A DNA stretch of 64,000 nt from Polaromonas sp. (GCA_013297865.1 JAAFIP010000016.1:1-64000); one strand, 5' to 3'; shown: positions 25,601 through 34,935, counted from the first letter of the stretch. Notes: generated from the letters alone by a model not told the origin. Made by a program: numbers and translations.

Positions 25601-26158
25601 TTATTGTGCAGGCACCGAGATTACGCGCTCGCCGTTGGACATGGTCTGCACATTGCCTGCGCGTTTGCTCTGCACTGCAGCCTCTTTGCCCACCTGAATG
25701 GCAATCGCTGAGGCGCTGCCGCGGCCACTGGCGCTGCTGAACACGTTAAGATAAAAGCGCCCTTCGGCCTGCGGCACTACCACCACCGTGTGCTCGGTGC
25801 TCTGGCCTGCTGGCGAGAGCATGGGCTGCTGCGCGCCTTGCAGCTTGAGGCCTTCGCCTGCATTCATCGTGGCCTGTGCGTCTACCGGGCTTTGCATCTG
25901 CAGGCGCACCGTCAGGGGCTTGCCTACTTCGGGTGTGCCCTCGATGCGGTAGGCCATACTGATGCCAGAGCCGCCTTTTTTGGCGACCATCGGCGTAAAG
26001 CCTTCTTTGCGGGCCTTGCTGGCCTTGAGCACGGCCTGGCCTGCAGCCTCCGGGGTAGTGGCCGTTGCCTTGAAGCTGTCTGCAAAAGCTGCCGTAGTGG
26101 CCAAGGCCATGGCGCACACCAGGGCACGGGAAGCAATAATCATGGTCGTATCTTTCAT
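25601..26158 (-). CDS. Secreted hypothetical protein
   Basis: A 185-aa protein with a Sec signal (about 1-26, ending AAFA). The mature part is beta-rich in appearance, with VGKPLTVRLQMQSPVDAQAT and a C-terminal GRFYLNVFSSASGRG stretch. No known domain was recognised. It starts 11 bp after the stop of the metalloprotease-like lipoprotein on the same strand, so the two are probably one transcript and both act outside the cytoplasm. It converges with the upstream substrate-binding protein gene. Confidence 0.75.
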   Translation of the reverse strand: MKDTTMIIASRALVCAMALATTAAFADSFKATATTPEAAGQAVLKASKARKEGFTPMVAKKGGSGISMAYRIEGTPEVGKPLTVRLQMQSPVDAQATMNAGEGLKLQGAQQPMLSPAGQSTEHTVVVVPQAEGRFYLNVFSSASGRGSASAIAIQVGKEAAVQSKRAGNVQTMSNGERVISVPAQ

Positions 26159-26169
26159 AAAGCCTGTGC

Positions 26170-27867
26170 TCAGTTGATGGTGAGGGTGGCGCAGTTGGGC
26201 GCGGTCAATGGCGAGTTGGTGACATAGTCGCTCACGCGGATGATGACTTCGCCAGCAGCCAGCGGCAAGGTCGCTGTTTCAGAGGTGGCGACAGTGCTGT
26301 CTGCAATCGCCAGAATCTCCCGGTTTTGCAACACATCAAAGTCCAGATCACGCCCCTGAGGGAAGCTGGCAGTGATGGTGCGGTTGCCCGCACTGGGCAG
26401 GTTGATGCGGAAGTAGCGCCAGGTGCCCAGCTTGTTAGGGGCTTTGTCCTCTGCTTTGACGTTGGCATTGATAAAGCACACGGGGGTGGGTGTGTTCAAG
26501 CTCAAGGTGGTGTAGATCGGCAAGTTGCTGGCGCTGCCGCCGTTGTTGGTTTCGCCTGCGCCCCACTGGTTGGCGCCTGTGCCGGTGAAAATATTCTGCG
26601 CTGACAACAGGGCATTAAGCGCGCTACTGACCGCCGCGTTACCAGCATCGCGGACGGCGCTGGCAAAGCTGAAGATGGTGGCCAGCGCATCTTGCGAATT
26701 CTTCATCGGCCCGGTCAGTGCGGCCCAGATCGGCGCAAAACCCTGACTGGTGAAAAACTGGTAGAGCACGGTTTCAATCGAGTCTTCGCGGTACCAGCCC
26801 ACCTGCGCATCAGCGGGCGCTCTGGAGAGGTTGGAGGTCACGCCGTTGCCTTGCCGTGGGCCAAAGGAGTCGGTGTTGATGGGGTTATTAAGCACCATGC
26901 CAGCCCACCCATAGCCCCAGCCCTCAGAGAAGGCCAGTGTCATGTCCAGCTTGTCCAGCGGGCTGTGCTGGCCACCCATGGATTGGTTAGTCGAAAACGC
27001 GCTTTGCACATAGTGGCCAAATTCATGCGCCACGATGGGGCTGTCGTATTCGTCGGTGTCGTTATCTTGTTTGCCCAGAATGTAGATCGCACGCTCAATG
27101 GTGTTGCCTGAGAAAAATGCCGTGAAAAACGAGGTACCTATTTCTCCGATAGCGGTATTGCCCTGCGCCGTCGTGTTGTTGGGACTCCAGTACATGGTCA
27201 AAGGGGGAAACTGCGCGTTGGACTGCACGCCAGTGATGCGCTGGATACCTGAGTAGACGGTATCCAGAATGGCAAACGGCGCAGCGCCTCGAAAGCTGGT
27301 GTAGGACACACCATTCCAGCCGGAGGCCGCATTGATGGCACGTGTGCTGTTGGTTGACCCACTGGACGATGCCGTGCCGTCCACCACCCATAGGGCTTCG
27401 CCTGCGGTATTGTCACGTACAGCCACATTCCATTTGGCAGACCCGGTGGTGTTGAGCATCTGCGCACGCATGCGCACAAACACATTGGTGTTCGATGGCA
27501 CTGTCAAGCTGTAGGCACCCTGCTCATTGGTCACGGCGCTGGCTACCACGGTACAGCCTGAGACGGCCTGCACCGTAATGGCGCGTGCTGGCTTGTTGCT
27601 TGCCCCGCTGTACAACAGGGCACCACTGGAGGTGCTGTAGGGCACAGAGGTGAAGGTGGCTATGCCAGAGATGACAACGGTTGACCCGGTAGGCGGCAAG
27701 GGGGCATCGTTGCAGACTGGATCAGGCGTGTTGCTCGCAGTCAGTGGCGCTGCACTGCCAGGTGCGGCTGTGCCGTTGCTACTGTCCCCGCCCCCGCCGC
27801 CACCCCCGCAGGCTGCCAGCAGCGCAGCGCAAGACCAAGTCAACAAGTTTGTCCGCAATGCGCTCAT
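26170..27867 (-). CDS. Secreted lipoprotein with HExxH zinc-metalloprotease motif
   Basis: A 565-aa predicted lipoprotein: lipobox LLAAC with lipidated C20, followed by a Gly/Ser linker. A domain of about 75-160 resembles a carboxypeptidase-regulatory/Ig-like fold (TVQAVSGCTVVASAVTNEQG). Residues about 170-420 hold the protease core with H281-E-F-G-H285, followed by an acidic FSEGWGYGWAG segment likely to supply the third zinc ligand. The C-terminus (about 455-565) looks like a pre-peptidase beta-sandwich (RYFRINLPSAGNRTITASFP). The substrate is unknown. It is probably anchored to the outer membrane and co-transcribed with the downstream secreted protein. Confidence 0.82.
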   Translation of the reverse strand: MSALRTNLLTWSCAALLAACGGGGGGGDSSNGTAAPGSAAPLTASNTPDPVCNDAPLPPTGSTVVISGIATFTSVPYSTSSGALLYSGASNKPARAITVQAVSGCTVVASAVTNEQGAYSLTVPSNTNVFVRMRAQMLNTTGSAKWNVAVRDNTAGEALWVVDGTASSSGSTNSTRAINAASGWNGVSYTSFRGAAPFAILDTVYSGIQRITGVQSNAQFPPLTMYWSPNNTTAQGNTAIGEIGTSFFTAFFSGNTIERAIYILGKQDNDTDEYDSPIVAHEFGHYVQSAFSTNQSMGGQHSPLDKLDMTLAFSEGWGYGWAGMVLNNPINTDSFGPRQGNGVTSNLSRAPADAQVGWYREDSIETVLYQFFTSQGFAPIWAALTGPMKNSQDALATIFSFASAVRDAGNAAVSSALNALLSAQNIFTGTGANQWGAGETNNGGSASNLPIYTTLSLNTPTPVCFINANVKAEDKAPNKLGTWRYFRINLPSAGNRTITASFPQGRDLDFDVLQNREILAIADSTVATSETATLPLAAGEVIIRVSDYVTNSPLTAPNCATLTIN

Positions 27868-27905
27868 TATGGAAGTGTCTTTCTCTAAAGAAGGATGAAA
27901 ATAAA

Positions 27906-28463
27906 TTATCTGCTCGAGTTGCTCTCGCCAGTGGCTTCAGGGTCGATACCCGTCTCGGTGCGCAGCACTTTCAGGTTGCTGTCCATCACCACACTGAAGA
28001 TCATCGATTTGTTGTTCTGGTCTGTCAGATAGCGCCAGTTGTAATAGGTTTCTTTTTTCAGCTCGTACGGTACGACATTTTTGGGCTTGCCCAGCATTTT
28101 GCGCACTTCTTCCATCATCATGCCGGGCTGAACCTTGGCAAAGTTGGCAGGGGTGAGGACCTGGCGCAACGCCGTCATCTTGCCGTCGGTGCCGATGCTG
28201 ATCATGTAGTTGCGGTGACCAGCGGGCTGGCGGTTGTATTCAAAAATCCGCACACCGTTCTCACCGTCCCAGATTTTCTCGGGCTCGCCAAATTTGGCCC
28301 GCACATCGGCCTCGGTGGACACACCCTCTTCCAGTTCGATGATGCGTTGTGGGTCGCAGCCGACTAGGCCCAGCATCGCGGTCATCATGCCCATCAGTAA
28401 AAACCCCTTGGTAATGCCCTGCATACGCTGCAAAGCCTGTTGAAATCCTCGGTAAACCAGCAT
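27906..28463 (-). CDS. BamE/SmpA-OmlA-like outer-membrane lipoprotein
   Basis: A 185-aa lipoprotein starting at ATG 28463, which has a good AAGGA ribosome-binding site; an upstream in-frame ATG has none. The lipobox is LGLVGC. Two SmpA/OmlA-type repeats follow: GVSTEADVRAKFGEPEKIW and VQPGMMMEEVRKMLGKPKNV, each a helix-turn pattern typical of BamE-like folds. It could be a BamE relative, but it is longer than classical BamE and is not next to bam genes, so only the fold is claimed. Confidence 0.8.
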   Translation of the reverse strand: MLVYRGFQQALQRMQGITKGFLLMGMMTAMLGLVGCDPQRIIELEEGVSTEADVRAKFGEPEKIWDGENGVRIFEYNRQPAGHRNYMISIGTDGKMTALRQVLTPANFAKVQPGMMMEEVRKMLGKPKNVVPYELKKETYYNWRYLTDQNNKSMIFSVVMDSNLKVLRTETGIDPEATGESNSSR

Positions 28464-28548
28464 TTTCAGTCCTTTCTGTGTTGTCTGTATGGCTAAAGCG
28501 CTCAGCCCGGTAAAATCACGTATCAAATCAACGAAACAGTGTAAGCCT

Positions 28549-28779
28549 ATGTCAGCCCTGCTCAACGCCATCAGCCGTATTTTCTACAAGCCTCAGTACG
28601 TGTCTGACACCAGCCATTTCATCACGGACCTCAAGCGCAACCGTCCCACGCTGGAGGCCGAGCAGCGCGCGGGCCGCGCCCTGCTATGGGATAAAAACGT
28701 GGACCGCAGTGCTTTGGCCGACAACGCCGAGAGCCGCGTTGCGCAAAAAGCCTATGTCTACGGCACCGAACCCAAATAA
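28549..28779 (+). CDS. DUF3460 small protein
   Basis: A 76-aa protein beginning MSALLNAISRIFYKPQYVSD. The conserved ATQFI/HFITDLKRNRPTLEAEQRAGRA-type body, split here around TLEAEQ, and the terminal KAYVYGTEPK match DUF3460, a short beta-proteobacterial family. The start at 28549 is chosen over an upstream ATG because the family begins here. It lies just upstream of scpA with repeat A copy 6 between them, an arrangement common in Burkholderiales. No function is known. Confidence 0.88.
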   Translation: MSALLNAISRIFYKPQYVSDTSHFITDLKRNRPTLEAEQRAGRALLWDKNVDRSALADNAESRVAQKAYVYGTEPK

Positions 28780-28798
28780 ATTACCCCTGTTTTAGCCC

Positions 28799-28842
28799 TC
28801 AAGACCAATAGAATACCGCGGGAGCAGCTATTTATTTAATAG
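28799..28842 (+). repeat. Repeat A, copy 6 (intergenic, DUF3460-scpA)
   Basis: Core ACCAATAGAATACCGCGGGA followed by GCAGCTATTTATTTAATAG. It lies 37 bp before the scpA start and so falls in the scpA leader. Confidence 0.85.
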
Positions 28843-28879
28843 CGTATAGCTTGACCGCCAGCTTGCTTACACCCTTTAC

Positions 28880-29785
28880 ATGAGCGATACGACCAGCCTG
28901 CCCCCCGCCATGCCAGACTCTGTCATGGTGCTGCCGCCCCCGCTTGTGGGTAGCGCAGGCGATGCAGCGCCGCCTGATGTGGGGTTGCCTTTAGTTGTGG
29001 ACCAAGTAGCCTTAGCGCGCCTGTACGGCGAACCTCTGTTTGCCATGCCGACGGATCTGTACATTCCGCCAGATGCGCTGGAAGTGTTTTTGGAGGCCTT
29101 TGAAGGCCCGCTGGACCTGCTGTTGTACCTGATCCGCAAGCAGAACTTCAACATTCTGGACATCCCGATGGCAGGCGTGACGCGCCAGTACCTGAGCTAT
29201 GTGGACGAGATTCGCGCCAAAAACCTAGAGCTGGCTGCCGAATACCTGTTGATGGCAGCCATGCTGATCGAGATCAAGTCGCGCATGCTGCTGCCCCCGA
29301 AGAAAACCGCTGAAGGTGTGGAGCCAGAAGACCCGCGCGCCGAGCTAGTGCGCCGCCTGCTGGAGTACGAACAGATGAAGCTGGCCGCCGCACGCCTGGA
29401 CGCCATCCCCCAGTTTGGCCGCGACTATCTGCGCGCGCAGGTGATCATCGAGCAGTCGCTGCAGCCCCGCTTTCCGGATGTGCATGTGGTGGACTTGCAG
29501 GAGGCCTGGCGTGACATCTTAAAGCGCGCCAAGTTGATCCAGCACCACAAAATCACCCGTGAAGAACTGTCGGTGCGTGAGCACATGAGCATCGTGCTCA
29601 AGAAACTGCAGGGCCGCAAGTTTGTGGAATTTGAAGACCTGTTCGACCCCAGCAAGGGCACACCCGTCTTGGTGGTGACCTTTATCGCACTGCTGGAGCT
29701 GGCCAAGGAAACGCTGATCGACATCACCCAGGCTGAGGTGTATGCACCGATCTATGTGCGGCTGGCGTTTACGCAGGCGGCTTGA
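28880..29785 (+). CDS. scpA: Chromosome segregation and condensation protein ScpA
   Basis: ScpA is the kleisin that bridges SMC heads in chromosome condensation. The 301-aa protein has an N-terminal extension of about 55 residues, then the kleisin N-domain (FEGPLDLLLYLIRKQNFNI), the LEYLLMAAMLIEIKSRMLLP-like helix (here LAAEYLLMAAMLIEIKSRML), and a C-terminal winged helix (EDLFDPSKGTPVLVVTFIAL). scpB is not adjacent. It starts at ATG 28880, and panB follows after a gap filled with inverted repeats. Confidence 0.95.
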   Translation: MSDTTSLPPAMPDSVMVLPPPLVGSAGDAAPPDVGLPLVVDQVALARLYGEPLFAMPTDLYIPPDALEVFLEAFEGPLDLLLYLIRKQNFNILDIPMAGVTRQYLSYVDEIRAKNLELAAEYLLMAAMLIEIKSRMLLPPKKTAEGVEPEDPRAELVRRLLEYEQMKLAAARLDAIPQFGRDYLRAQVIIEQSLQPRFPDVHVVDLQEAWRDILKRAKLIQHHKITREELSVREHMSIVLKKLQGRKFVEFEDLFDPSKGTPVLVVTFIALLELAKETLIDITQAEVYAPIYVRLAFTQAA

Positions 29786-29875
29786 GGTTCATTGGTATGT
29801 GCGTTTGAAGGTGTGAACGCGGCTTCGTTTCTGCAGGCTGCTTGGTTTGTTCTTTGAGCGTTTTCAGTCTGCTTC

Positions 29876-30110
29876 GTCTCCGGCGAGAGAGCGTATGCCA
29901 AACGCCCTCATACTGGAGTACCAGAAATCGGTCGTTCGGCATACGCTCTCCCGCCTGCAACCGCGGTAGCGCACTACCGGTATTGAACACGAAGACAGTC
30001 CGGAGACTACCGGTAGCGCGCTACGCTAGTCGCTGCACAGTGAGGTGTTTGTCAGCCGACCGATTTCTGGTACCCCAGTATGAGGGCGGATGATAAACAC
30101 CTCGCTGTGC
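29876..30110. repeat. Two hairpins with mutually complementary 30-nt loops
   Basis: Stem 1 is a perfect 13-bp inverted repeat (29887-29899 with 29938-29950). Stem 2 is 16 bp with one G-T pair (30035-30050 with 30095-30110). The loop of stem 1 contains 29905-29934 and the loop of stem 2 contains 30057-30086; these two 30-nt segments are complementary at 29 of 30 positions. GTCTCCGG (29876-29883) and CCGGAGAC (30000-30007) also pair. Between the stems lie palindromes such as CTACCGGTAG. It lies in the scpA-panB gap; no gene was found there. Confidence 0.75.
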
Positions 30111-30189
30111 GTACAACTACAAGACCGATGAATGACAAAGAACTCAAATAGCTAGCAAAGAACCACCATTTTCGCAAGCTAAATCCCCC

Positions 30190-30233
30190 TCCAGACCAAT
30201 TAAAAATTGCGGGGGAAGCTATTAAATTCATAG
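30190..30233 (+). repeat. Repeat A, copy 7 (diverged, upstream of panB)
   Basis: Core ACCAATTAAAAATTGCGGGG followed by GAAGCTATTAAATTCATAG. It is more diverged than the other copies but keeps the CTATTAAATTCATAG palindromic end. Confidence 0.75.
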
Positions 30234-30348
30234 TAAACAGCATGACTTTAGGCTGCTACATCCAAACGCCCAGCCAAGAGTACGCAACCCGCACCATTTC
30301 TTGATAGACTGCGCCCCATCGATACAGACACACTTGGGAGCACGCGCC

Positions 30349-31230
30349 ATGACCAACACCCCCGCCGCCGATCAGACCGCCGTCTACGGCGCTGGCAAGC
30401 TTACGCCACAGGCACCGCGCAAACCGGTCAGCCTGCCGCGCCTGCGCGAGATGCGCGAACGCGGCGAGAAGATCACCATGCTCACCGCCTACGACGCCAC
30501 CTTTGCCAGCGTGGCCGACGCCGCTGGCGTGGAGTGCATCCTGGTGGGCGATTCGCTAGGTATGGTGTGCCAGGGTCTGCCCAGCACCACTGGCGTGAGC
30601 CTGGAGACCATGCGCTACCACGTCGAGAGCGTCTCGCGCGGCCTGCACCGCACCCAGGGCACGGCTTGGTTGATCGGCGACCTGCCTTTTGGCAGCTACC
30701 ACGAAAGCAAAGAACAGGCTCTGCGCAGTGCCAGCGTGCTCATGCAAGCGGGGGCGCACATGGTCAAGCTCGAAGGCGGTGGCTGGACGGCTGAGACGGT
30801 GCGGTTTTTGGTGGAGCGCGGCATTCCTGTGTGTGCCCACCTGGGGCTGACACCGCAAACCGTGCATGCGCTGGGCGGCTACCGCGTGCAGGGCAAAACC
30901 GATGAATCAGCGAACACCATGAAGCGCCATGCCCACGAACTGCAGGACGCAGGCGCGGCCATGGTGGTGCTGGAAATGGTGCCGCATCTGCTGGCCACTG
31001 CGCTCACTGAAGAGCTGAAAATCTGCCACACCATCGGTATCGGCGCAGGCAAGGGCTGCGCGGGCCAGGTGCTGGTGCTGCATGACATGCTGGGCATCAA
31101 TCTGGGCAAGATGCCCAAGTTTGTGCGCAACTTCATGCAAGGCACGGGCGATGTCAAGGCGGCTTTTGAAGCCTATGTCAGCGCCGTCAAGACCGGCGCG
31201 TTCCCGGACGATGCGCTGCACGCGTGGTGA
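30349..31230 (+). CDS. panB: 3-methyl-2-oxobutanoate hydroxymethyltransferase
   Basis: First step of pantothenate synthesis: adds a hydroxymethyl group from 5,10-methylene-THF to alpha-ketoisovalerate. The start at 30349 gives 293 aa. Family motifs are [20 protein letters not shown], the metal-binding [28 protein letters not shown], and [20 protein letters not shown]. It is followed by panC with only eight bases between stop and start, so the two form an operon. Cytoplasmic. Confidence 0.97.
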   Translation: MTNTPAADQTAVYGAGKLTPQAPRKPVSLPRLREMRERGEKITMLTAYDATFASVADAAGVECILVGDSLGMVCQGLPSTTGVSLETMRYHVESVSRGLHRTQGTAWLIGDLPFGSYHESKEQALRSASVLMQAGAHMVKLEGGGWTAETVRFLVERGIPVCAHLGLTPQTVHALGGYRVQGKTDESANTMKRHAHELQDAGAAMVVLEMVPHLLATALTEELKICHTIGIGAGKGCAGQVLVLHDMLGINLGKMPKFVRNFMQGTGDVKAAFEAYVSAVKTGAFPDDALHAW

Positions 31231-31238
31231 GGGCTGCC

Positions 31239-32090
31239 ATGAAAATCTGCCACACCATCGAAGACCTGCGCAGCACCTTGCGCGGCAAGCGCAGCGCATT
31301 TGTGCCCACCATGGGCAACCTGCACGCCGGGCATATCGCCTTGGTGCACCGTGCTAACCAGTGCCGCACCGAGGGCAAGACCGACACCACGGTAGCCAGC
31401 ATCTTCGTCAACCGCCTGCAGTTCTTGCCGCATGAGGACTTTGACAAATACCCGCGCACCTGGCAAAGCGATTGCGACCAGTTGCAGGCCGCGGGCTGCG
31501 ATGTGCTGTTCGCGCCCGACGAAAAAGAGCTCTACCCTGAGCCGCAGAGCTACAAGGTACATCCCCCCGCTGCGCTGGCCGATATTCTGGAAGGCCAGTT
31601 CCGCCCGGGTTTCTTTATTGGCGTCTGTACGGTGGTGATGAAGCTGTTCCAGTGTGTGCAGCCCAGCGCTGCCATTTTTGGCAAGAAGGATTACCAGCAA
31701 AACATGGTGCTGCGCCACATGGTGCGCCAGTTTGCGCTGCCGGTAGAGATGATTGCGTATGAAACGCGCCGCGCAGACGACGGTCTGGCCCTGAGCTCGC
31801 GCAACGGCTTTCTCAGCCCCACCGAGCGCGCAGAGGCAGTGCAGCTGTCGCTAGCATTGAAATCCCTTATCGCCCTGGCCAAAGCAGGCCGAAGCGACTA
31901 TGCCGCCATGGAGGCAGCGGCCATGCAGGCCCTGGCAGTACGCGGCTGGAAGCCCGATTACCTCACTGTGCGCAGACAAGCAGACCTGCAAGTGCCCCAA
32001 GCTGGCGATGTACCAGCCAGCCTGGTCGCATTGGGCGCAGCCAAGCTGGGAACCACGCGCTTGATTGATAATCTTGAAATCACGCAATAG
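31239..32090 (+). CDS. panC: Pantothenate synthetase
   Basis: Joins pantoate and beta-alanine using ATP. The protein is 283 aa from ATG 31239. The nucleotide-binding HIGH-like motif is [11 protein letters not shown], followed by [35 protein letters not shown], and the KMSK-like [14 protein letters not shown]. An upstream in-frame ATG overlapping panB is unlikely to be used. It directly follows panB, completing the pantothenate branch. Confidence 0.97.
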   Translation: MKICHTIEDLRSTLRGKRSAFVPTMGNLHAGHIALVHRANQCRTEGKTDTTVASIFVNRLQFLPHEDFDKYPRTWQSDCDQLQAAGCDVLFAPDEKELYPEPQSYKVHPPAALADILEGQFRPGFFIGVCTVVMKLFQCVQPSAAIFGKKDYQQNMVLRHMVRQFALPVEMIAYETRRADDGLALSSRNGFLSPTERAEAVQLSLALKSLIALAKAGRSDYAAMEAAAMQALAVRGWKPDYLTVRRQADLQVPQAGDVPASLVALGAAKLGTTRLIDNLEITQ

Positions 32091-32111
32091 ATCGTTTTAC
32101 TGAGGTCTGCC

Positions 32112-32396
32112 ATGCCATTTACACCGTCTGAACGAACCCAGCTGCTCGCCGTCAAAGGCGTAGGCCCCACCGTGGTCGCGCGGCTGGAGCAAATGGGGTT
32201 TGGGTCGTTTGAACATCTGCGCAAAGCCAATGCGTTGGATATTTTGAGCCAAGGGGCCAAGCTGACGGGGTCTTCCTGCTGGAAGAACAGCCCGCAGGCA
32301 CGGGCGGCAATCAATGCGGCGATTGGCGCGGCTCAGACGCCCGCCTCTTCAACGACACCCTCTGCCAAGAAAGCGCGTTCAAAATCTGCATCATAA
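32112..32396 (+). CDS. Small helix-hairpin-helix protein
   Basis: A 94-aa protein. Residues 8-60 carry a helix-hairpin-helix pattern (LLAVKGVGPTVVARLEQMGF), as in DNA-binding or pathogenicity-locus (Cdd1-like) small proteins, followed by a basic Ala/Ser/Lys-rich tail (KKARSKSAS) suited to binding nucleic acid. It lies 21 bp after panC on the same strand. The role is unknown. Confidence 0.75.
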   Translation: MPFTPSERTQLLAVKGVGPTVVARLEQMGFGSFEHLRKANALDILSQGAKLTGSSCWKNSPQARAAINAAIGAAQTPASSTTPSAKKARSKSAS

Positions 32397-32425
32397 TTTG
32401 CTCCGAAACCACGGAGATAAATACA

Positions 32426-33412
32426 ATGCATCGCAGAGACCTCGTTGCTGCCAGTCTGGCAGCCGCCTTACCCACCGCCTATGTGGACGCCTTCGCGCAA
32501 AGCTACCCCAGCGGGCCGATCAAGCTGATAGCACCCTTCCCGCCCGGCGGCAGTGTGGACATCACTTCGCGCATCCTTGCCGAGCCGCTGGGCCGCAAGC
32601 TGGGCGTGCAAATGCTTGTGGACAACCGCAGCGGTGCCTCGGGCAATATCGGCATGGAGGCGATTGCCAAGGCCAAGCCTGATGGCTACACCCTGGGCCT
32701 GAACACGGTGAGCATGGCCAGCAACCCCAGCTTCTACCCCACCATGCCGTTTGAAACGGCCAGCGGCAACACGCTGAAAGACTTCACGCCGATCGGCATG
32801 GTGGCCACGTCGCAGCATGTGCTGATCGTCAACAAAAACCTGCCTGTCAAAAACGTGGCCGAACTCATCGCACTGGCCAAAAGCAAGCCCGGCAAGCTCA
32901 ACTACGCCTCTGCGGGCGGTGGCTCCACCTTTCATCTGTCTGCCGAGCTGTTCAAGGACGTGAGCGGCACCTTCATCACCCATGTACCCTACCGCGGCGG
33001 TGGCCCCGCGCTGCAAGACACCATTGGCGGCCAGGTGGACATGAGCTTTCCGGTGCTGTCGGCCGCATTGCAGCATGTGCGCGCTGGCAGTGTGCGCGCA
33101 CTGGCTGTCACGGGCACGCGGCGCAGCCCGCTGCTGCCTGACGTGCCCACCATGACCGAGGCGGGCCTCAAAGACTATGCGTTCACCACCTGGTTCACCG
33201 TGTTTGGCCCTGCCAATATGCCGCGCGAGCTGGTGCAGCGCGTCAACAGTGCACTCAATGAGGTTGTCAGCTCACCCGAGCTGCGCGAGCGCTTTACGCG
33301 CGAGGGCTTCGAAGCCTTTACCACCACGCCCGAAGCAGCGGGCCAGTTTGTCGCCACCGAGATCGCACGCTGGAACAAGTTGATCAAAGCCAAAAATATC
33401 AAGATCGAATAG
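32426..33412 (+). CDS. Bug-family (TctC-like) tripartite tricarboxylate receptor
   Basis: A 328-aa periplasmic solute-binding protein. After a short signal (about 1-25) the Bug signature appears: YPSGPIKLIAPFPPGGSVD, then SRILAEPLGRKLGVQMLVDN and IGMEAIAKAKPDGYTLGL. The family is greatly expanded in Bordetella and Comamonadaceae. Receptors bind carboxylates or related small molecules for TctAB transporters, but no tctAB is adjacent. The ligand is not predictable. It precedes an amidohydrolase gene by 12 bp, suggesting one operon. Confidence 0.93.
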   Translation: MHRRDLVAASLAAALPTAYVDAFAQSYPSGPIKLIAPFPPGGSVDITSRILAEPLGRKLGVQMLVDNRSGASGNIGMEAIAKAKPDGYTLGLNTVSMASNPSFYPTMPFETASGNTLKDFTPIGMVATSQHVLIVNKNLPVKNVAELIALAKSKPGKLNYASAGGGSTFHLSAELFKDVSGTFITHVPYRGGGPALQDTIGGQVDMSFPVLSAALQHVRAGSVRALAVTGTRRSPLLPDVPTMTEAGLKDYAFTTWFTVFGPANMPRELVQRVNSALNEVVSSPELRERFTREGFEAFTTTPEAAGQFVATEIARWNKLIKAKNIKIE

Positions 33413-33424
33413 CCTTCAAACCCC

Positions 33425-34210
33425 ATGCACGAAGTGATCGATACCCATGTGCATGTGTTTGCGCGCAGCCTGAGCGCTGTGCCACAGGCGCGCTATGTAC
33501 CCGCCTATGACGCCCTGTGGAGCGATTTGCAGGCGCAATGGGCCAGCCATGGCGTGCAGCGCGGCGTGCTGGTGCAGCCCAGCTTTTTGGGCACAGACAA
33601 CCGCTATATGCTGCAGATTGCCCAGCAACACCCGGACACGCTGCGCTGCGTGGTGGTGATGGCATCAGACACCACCGCAGAACAACTACTAGCCATGCAC
33701 GCCCAGGGCGCGCGTGGCATACGATTGAACTGGGTGGGTCTAGCCTCGCTTCCCGATGTACGCTCCGCAACCTGGCCTGCGCTGTGCGCGCAGATGCGCA
33801 GCCTGGGCTGGCATATCGAGTTGCACATCGAAGGCCCACGCCTGGCGCAGGCTGCCGCGCAGTTGCAGGGCTGTGGCCTGCAACTGGTGATCGACCACAT
33901 GGGACGGCCCGAGCCCGGTATGTCACTGCAGCAGCACGCGCAGGTGCTGCTGACCATGGCCGAAAGCAGCCAGTGCTTTTTCAAGCTCAGCGCGCCCTAC
34001 CGCAGCGCAGCAGGCAGCTACGCACAGCTGCTGCCCCTGTTGCTGCCGCAGCTGGGCTATGACAGCCTGCTCTGGGGCAGCGACTGGCCCTGGACCAATT
34101 TTGAGCAGCGCAGCTACGGTGGCACGATTGATGACTGGCAAGCTTTGGTCCCTGAAGCCCAGCACAGGCAGCGCATCAATCACAACGCAGAAATGCTCTA
34201 CTTTTCATAG
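33425..34210 (+). CDS. Amidohydrolase-2 family hydrolase (lactonase-like)
   Basis: A 261-aa TIM-barrel metal hydrolase of the 2-pyrone-4,6-dicarboxylate lactonase/amidohydrolase-2 group. It starts with the metal motif VIDTHVHVFA and ends with LLWGSDWPWTNF, the conserved aspartate strand; IDHMGRPE lies in between. Such enzymes open lactones or decarboxylate ring-cleavage products. With the Bug receptor in front, uptake and breakdown of a carboxylated compound is a reasonable inference. The TAG stop is contributed by the edge of repeat A copy 8. Confidence 0.85.
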   Translation: MHEVIDTHVHVFARSLSAVPQARYVPAYDALWSDLQAQWASHGVQRGVLVQPSFLGTDNRYMLQIAQQHPDTLRCVVVMASDTTAEQLLAMHAQGARGIRLNWVGLASLPDVRSATWPALCAQMRSLGWHIELHIEGPRLAQAAAQLQGCGLQLVIDHMGRPEPGMSLQQHAQVLLTMAESSQCFFKLSAPYRSAAGSYAQLLPLLLPQLGYDSLLWGSDWPWTNFEQRSYGGTIDDWQALVPEAQHRQRINHNAEMLYFS

Positions 34211-34243
34211 CTGCTCCCGCGATATTCTATTGGCCTGCAGGCC
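34206..34243 (-). repeat. Repeat A, copy 8 (supplies a stop codon)
   Basis: On the minus strand it reads GGCCTGCAGGCCAATAGAAT followed by ATCGCGGGAGCAGCTATG. The ATAG edge provides the TAG (34208-34210) of the amidohydrolase gene. The other edge is the perfect palindrome GGCCTGCAGGCC. Confidence 0.88.
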
Positions 34244-34260
34244 GAAAACCCTATCTTTCA

Positions 34261-34935
34261 CTACATGGGGTAACGCGCTGCCAGCTCAGCTGCAGGCACG
34301 CCGCGCCAGTAGGCCCAGCGCAGCCGCCACATCAGAAAAATCGTGGTCCACACACCGCGCTGCTCCCAGCGGCGGCCTGAAATGCTGACTTTGGAGCGCA
34401 GGCAAGCAGGCCGCTGCAAGGCGCGCAGTTTGCCCGACAGGGCGATATCCTCCAGCAGCGGCTGCTCTGGATAGCCCCCCACAGAAGCAAAGGCCTTGCA
34501 CTCCACAAAAATGGCCTGGCTTCCTGTGGCAATGCCAGTAAGACGTGAGCGCAGATTCATCAAGGCCGACACCAGACCTAGCATCCAGTGCCTGCCTTCA
34601 ATGCGCACATCAAAGCGCCCCCAGACATGTCCGCTGGCCACCGCAGTGCTGATCTGCTCAAGCCAGTCAGGCGGCAGGCGCGTGTCTGCGTGCAGAAACA
34701 GCAGCACATCGCCTTGCGCTTTTTCTGCCCCCAGGTTCATCTGCACAGCCCGTCCGTGGGGGGCATGCAGGCAACGAAATGGCCATTGCGCAATCACCTG
34801 CAGAGTATCGTCCGTGCTGCCACCGTCCACCAGCAGCACCTCACAGCGGTTAGTCACCATGCGCAGCAGATGCGCCAGCAAAGCGGTGATCTGCTGTTCT
34901 TCGTTGAGCACGGGCACGATGATGGTGACACGCAT
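34261..34935 (-). CDS. Family 2 glycosyltransferase (TIGR04283 type)
   Basis: A 224-aa GT-A glycosyltransferase. The N-terminus MRVTIIVPVLNEEQQI is the nucleotide-sugar fold start. LLVDGGSTDDT near 35-45 and FLHADTRLPP near 80-89 give the conserved acidic residues. The TIGR04283-like C-terminus has GYPEQPLLEDIALSGKLR. Members are often linked to radical-SAM and thio/sugar-modification genes, but donor and acceptor are unknown. It converges with the amidohydrolase gene. Confidence 0.88.
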   Translation of the reverse strand: MRVTIIVPVLNEEQQITALLAHLLRMVTNRCEVLLVDGGSTDDTLQVIAQWPFRCLHAPHGRAVQMNLGAEKAQGDVLLFLHADTRLPPDWLEQISTAVASGHVWGRFDVRIEGRHWMLGLVSALMNLRSRLTGIATGSQAIFVECKAFASVGGYPEQPLLEDIALSGKLRALQRPACLRSKVSISGRRWEQRGVWTTIFLMWRLRWAYWRGVPAAELAARYPM

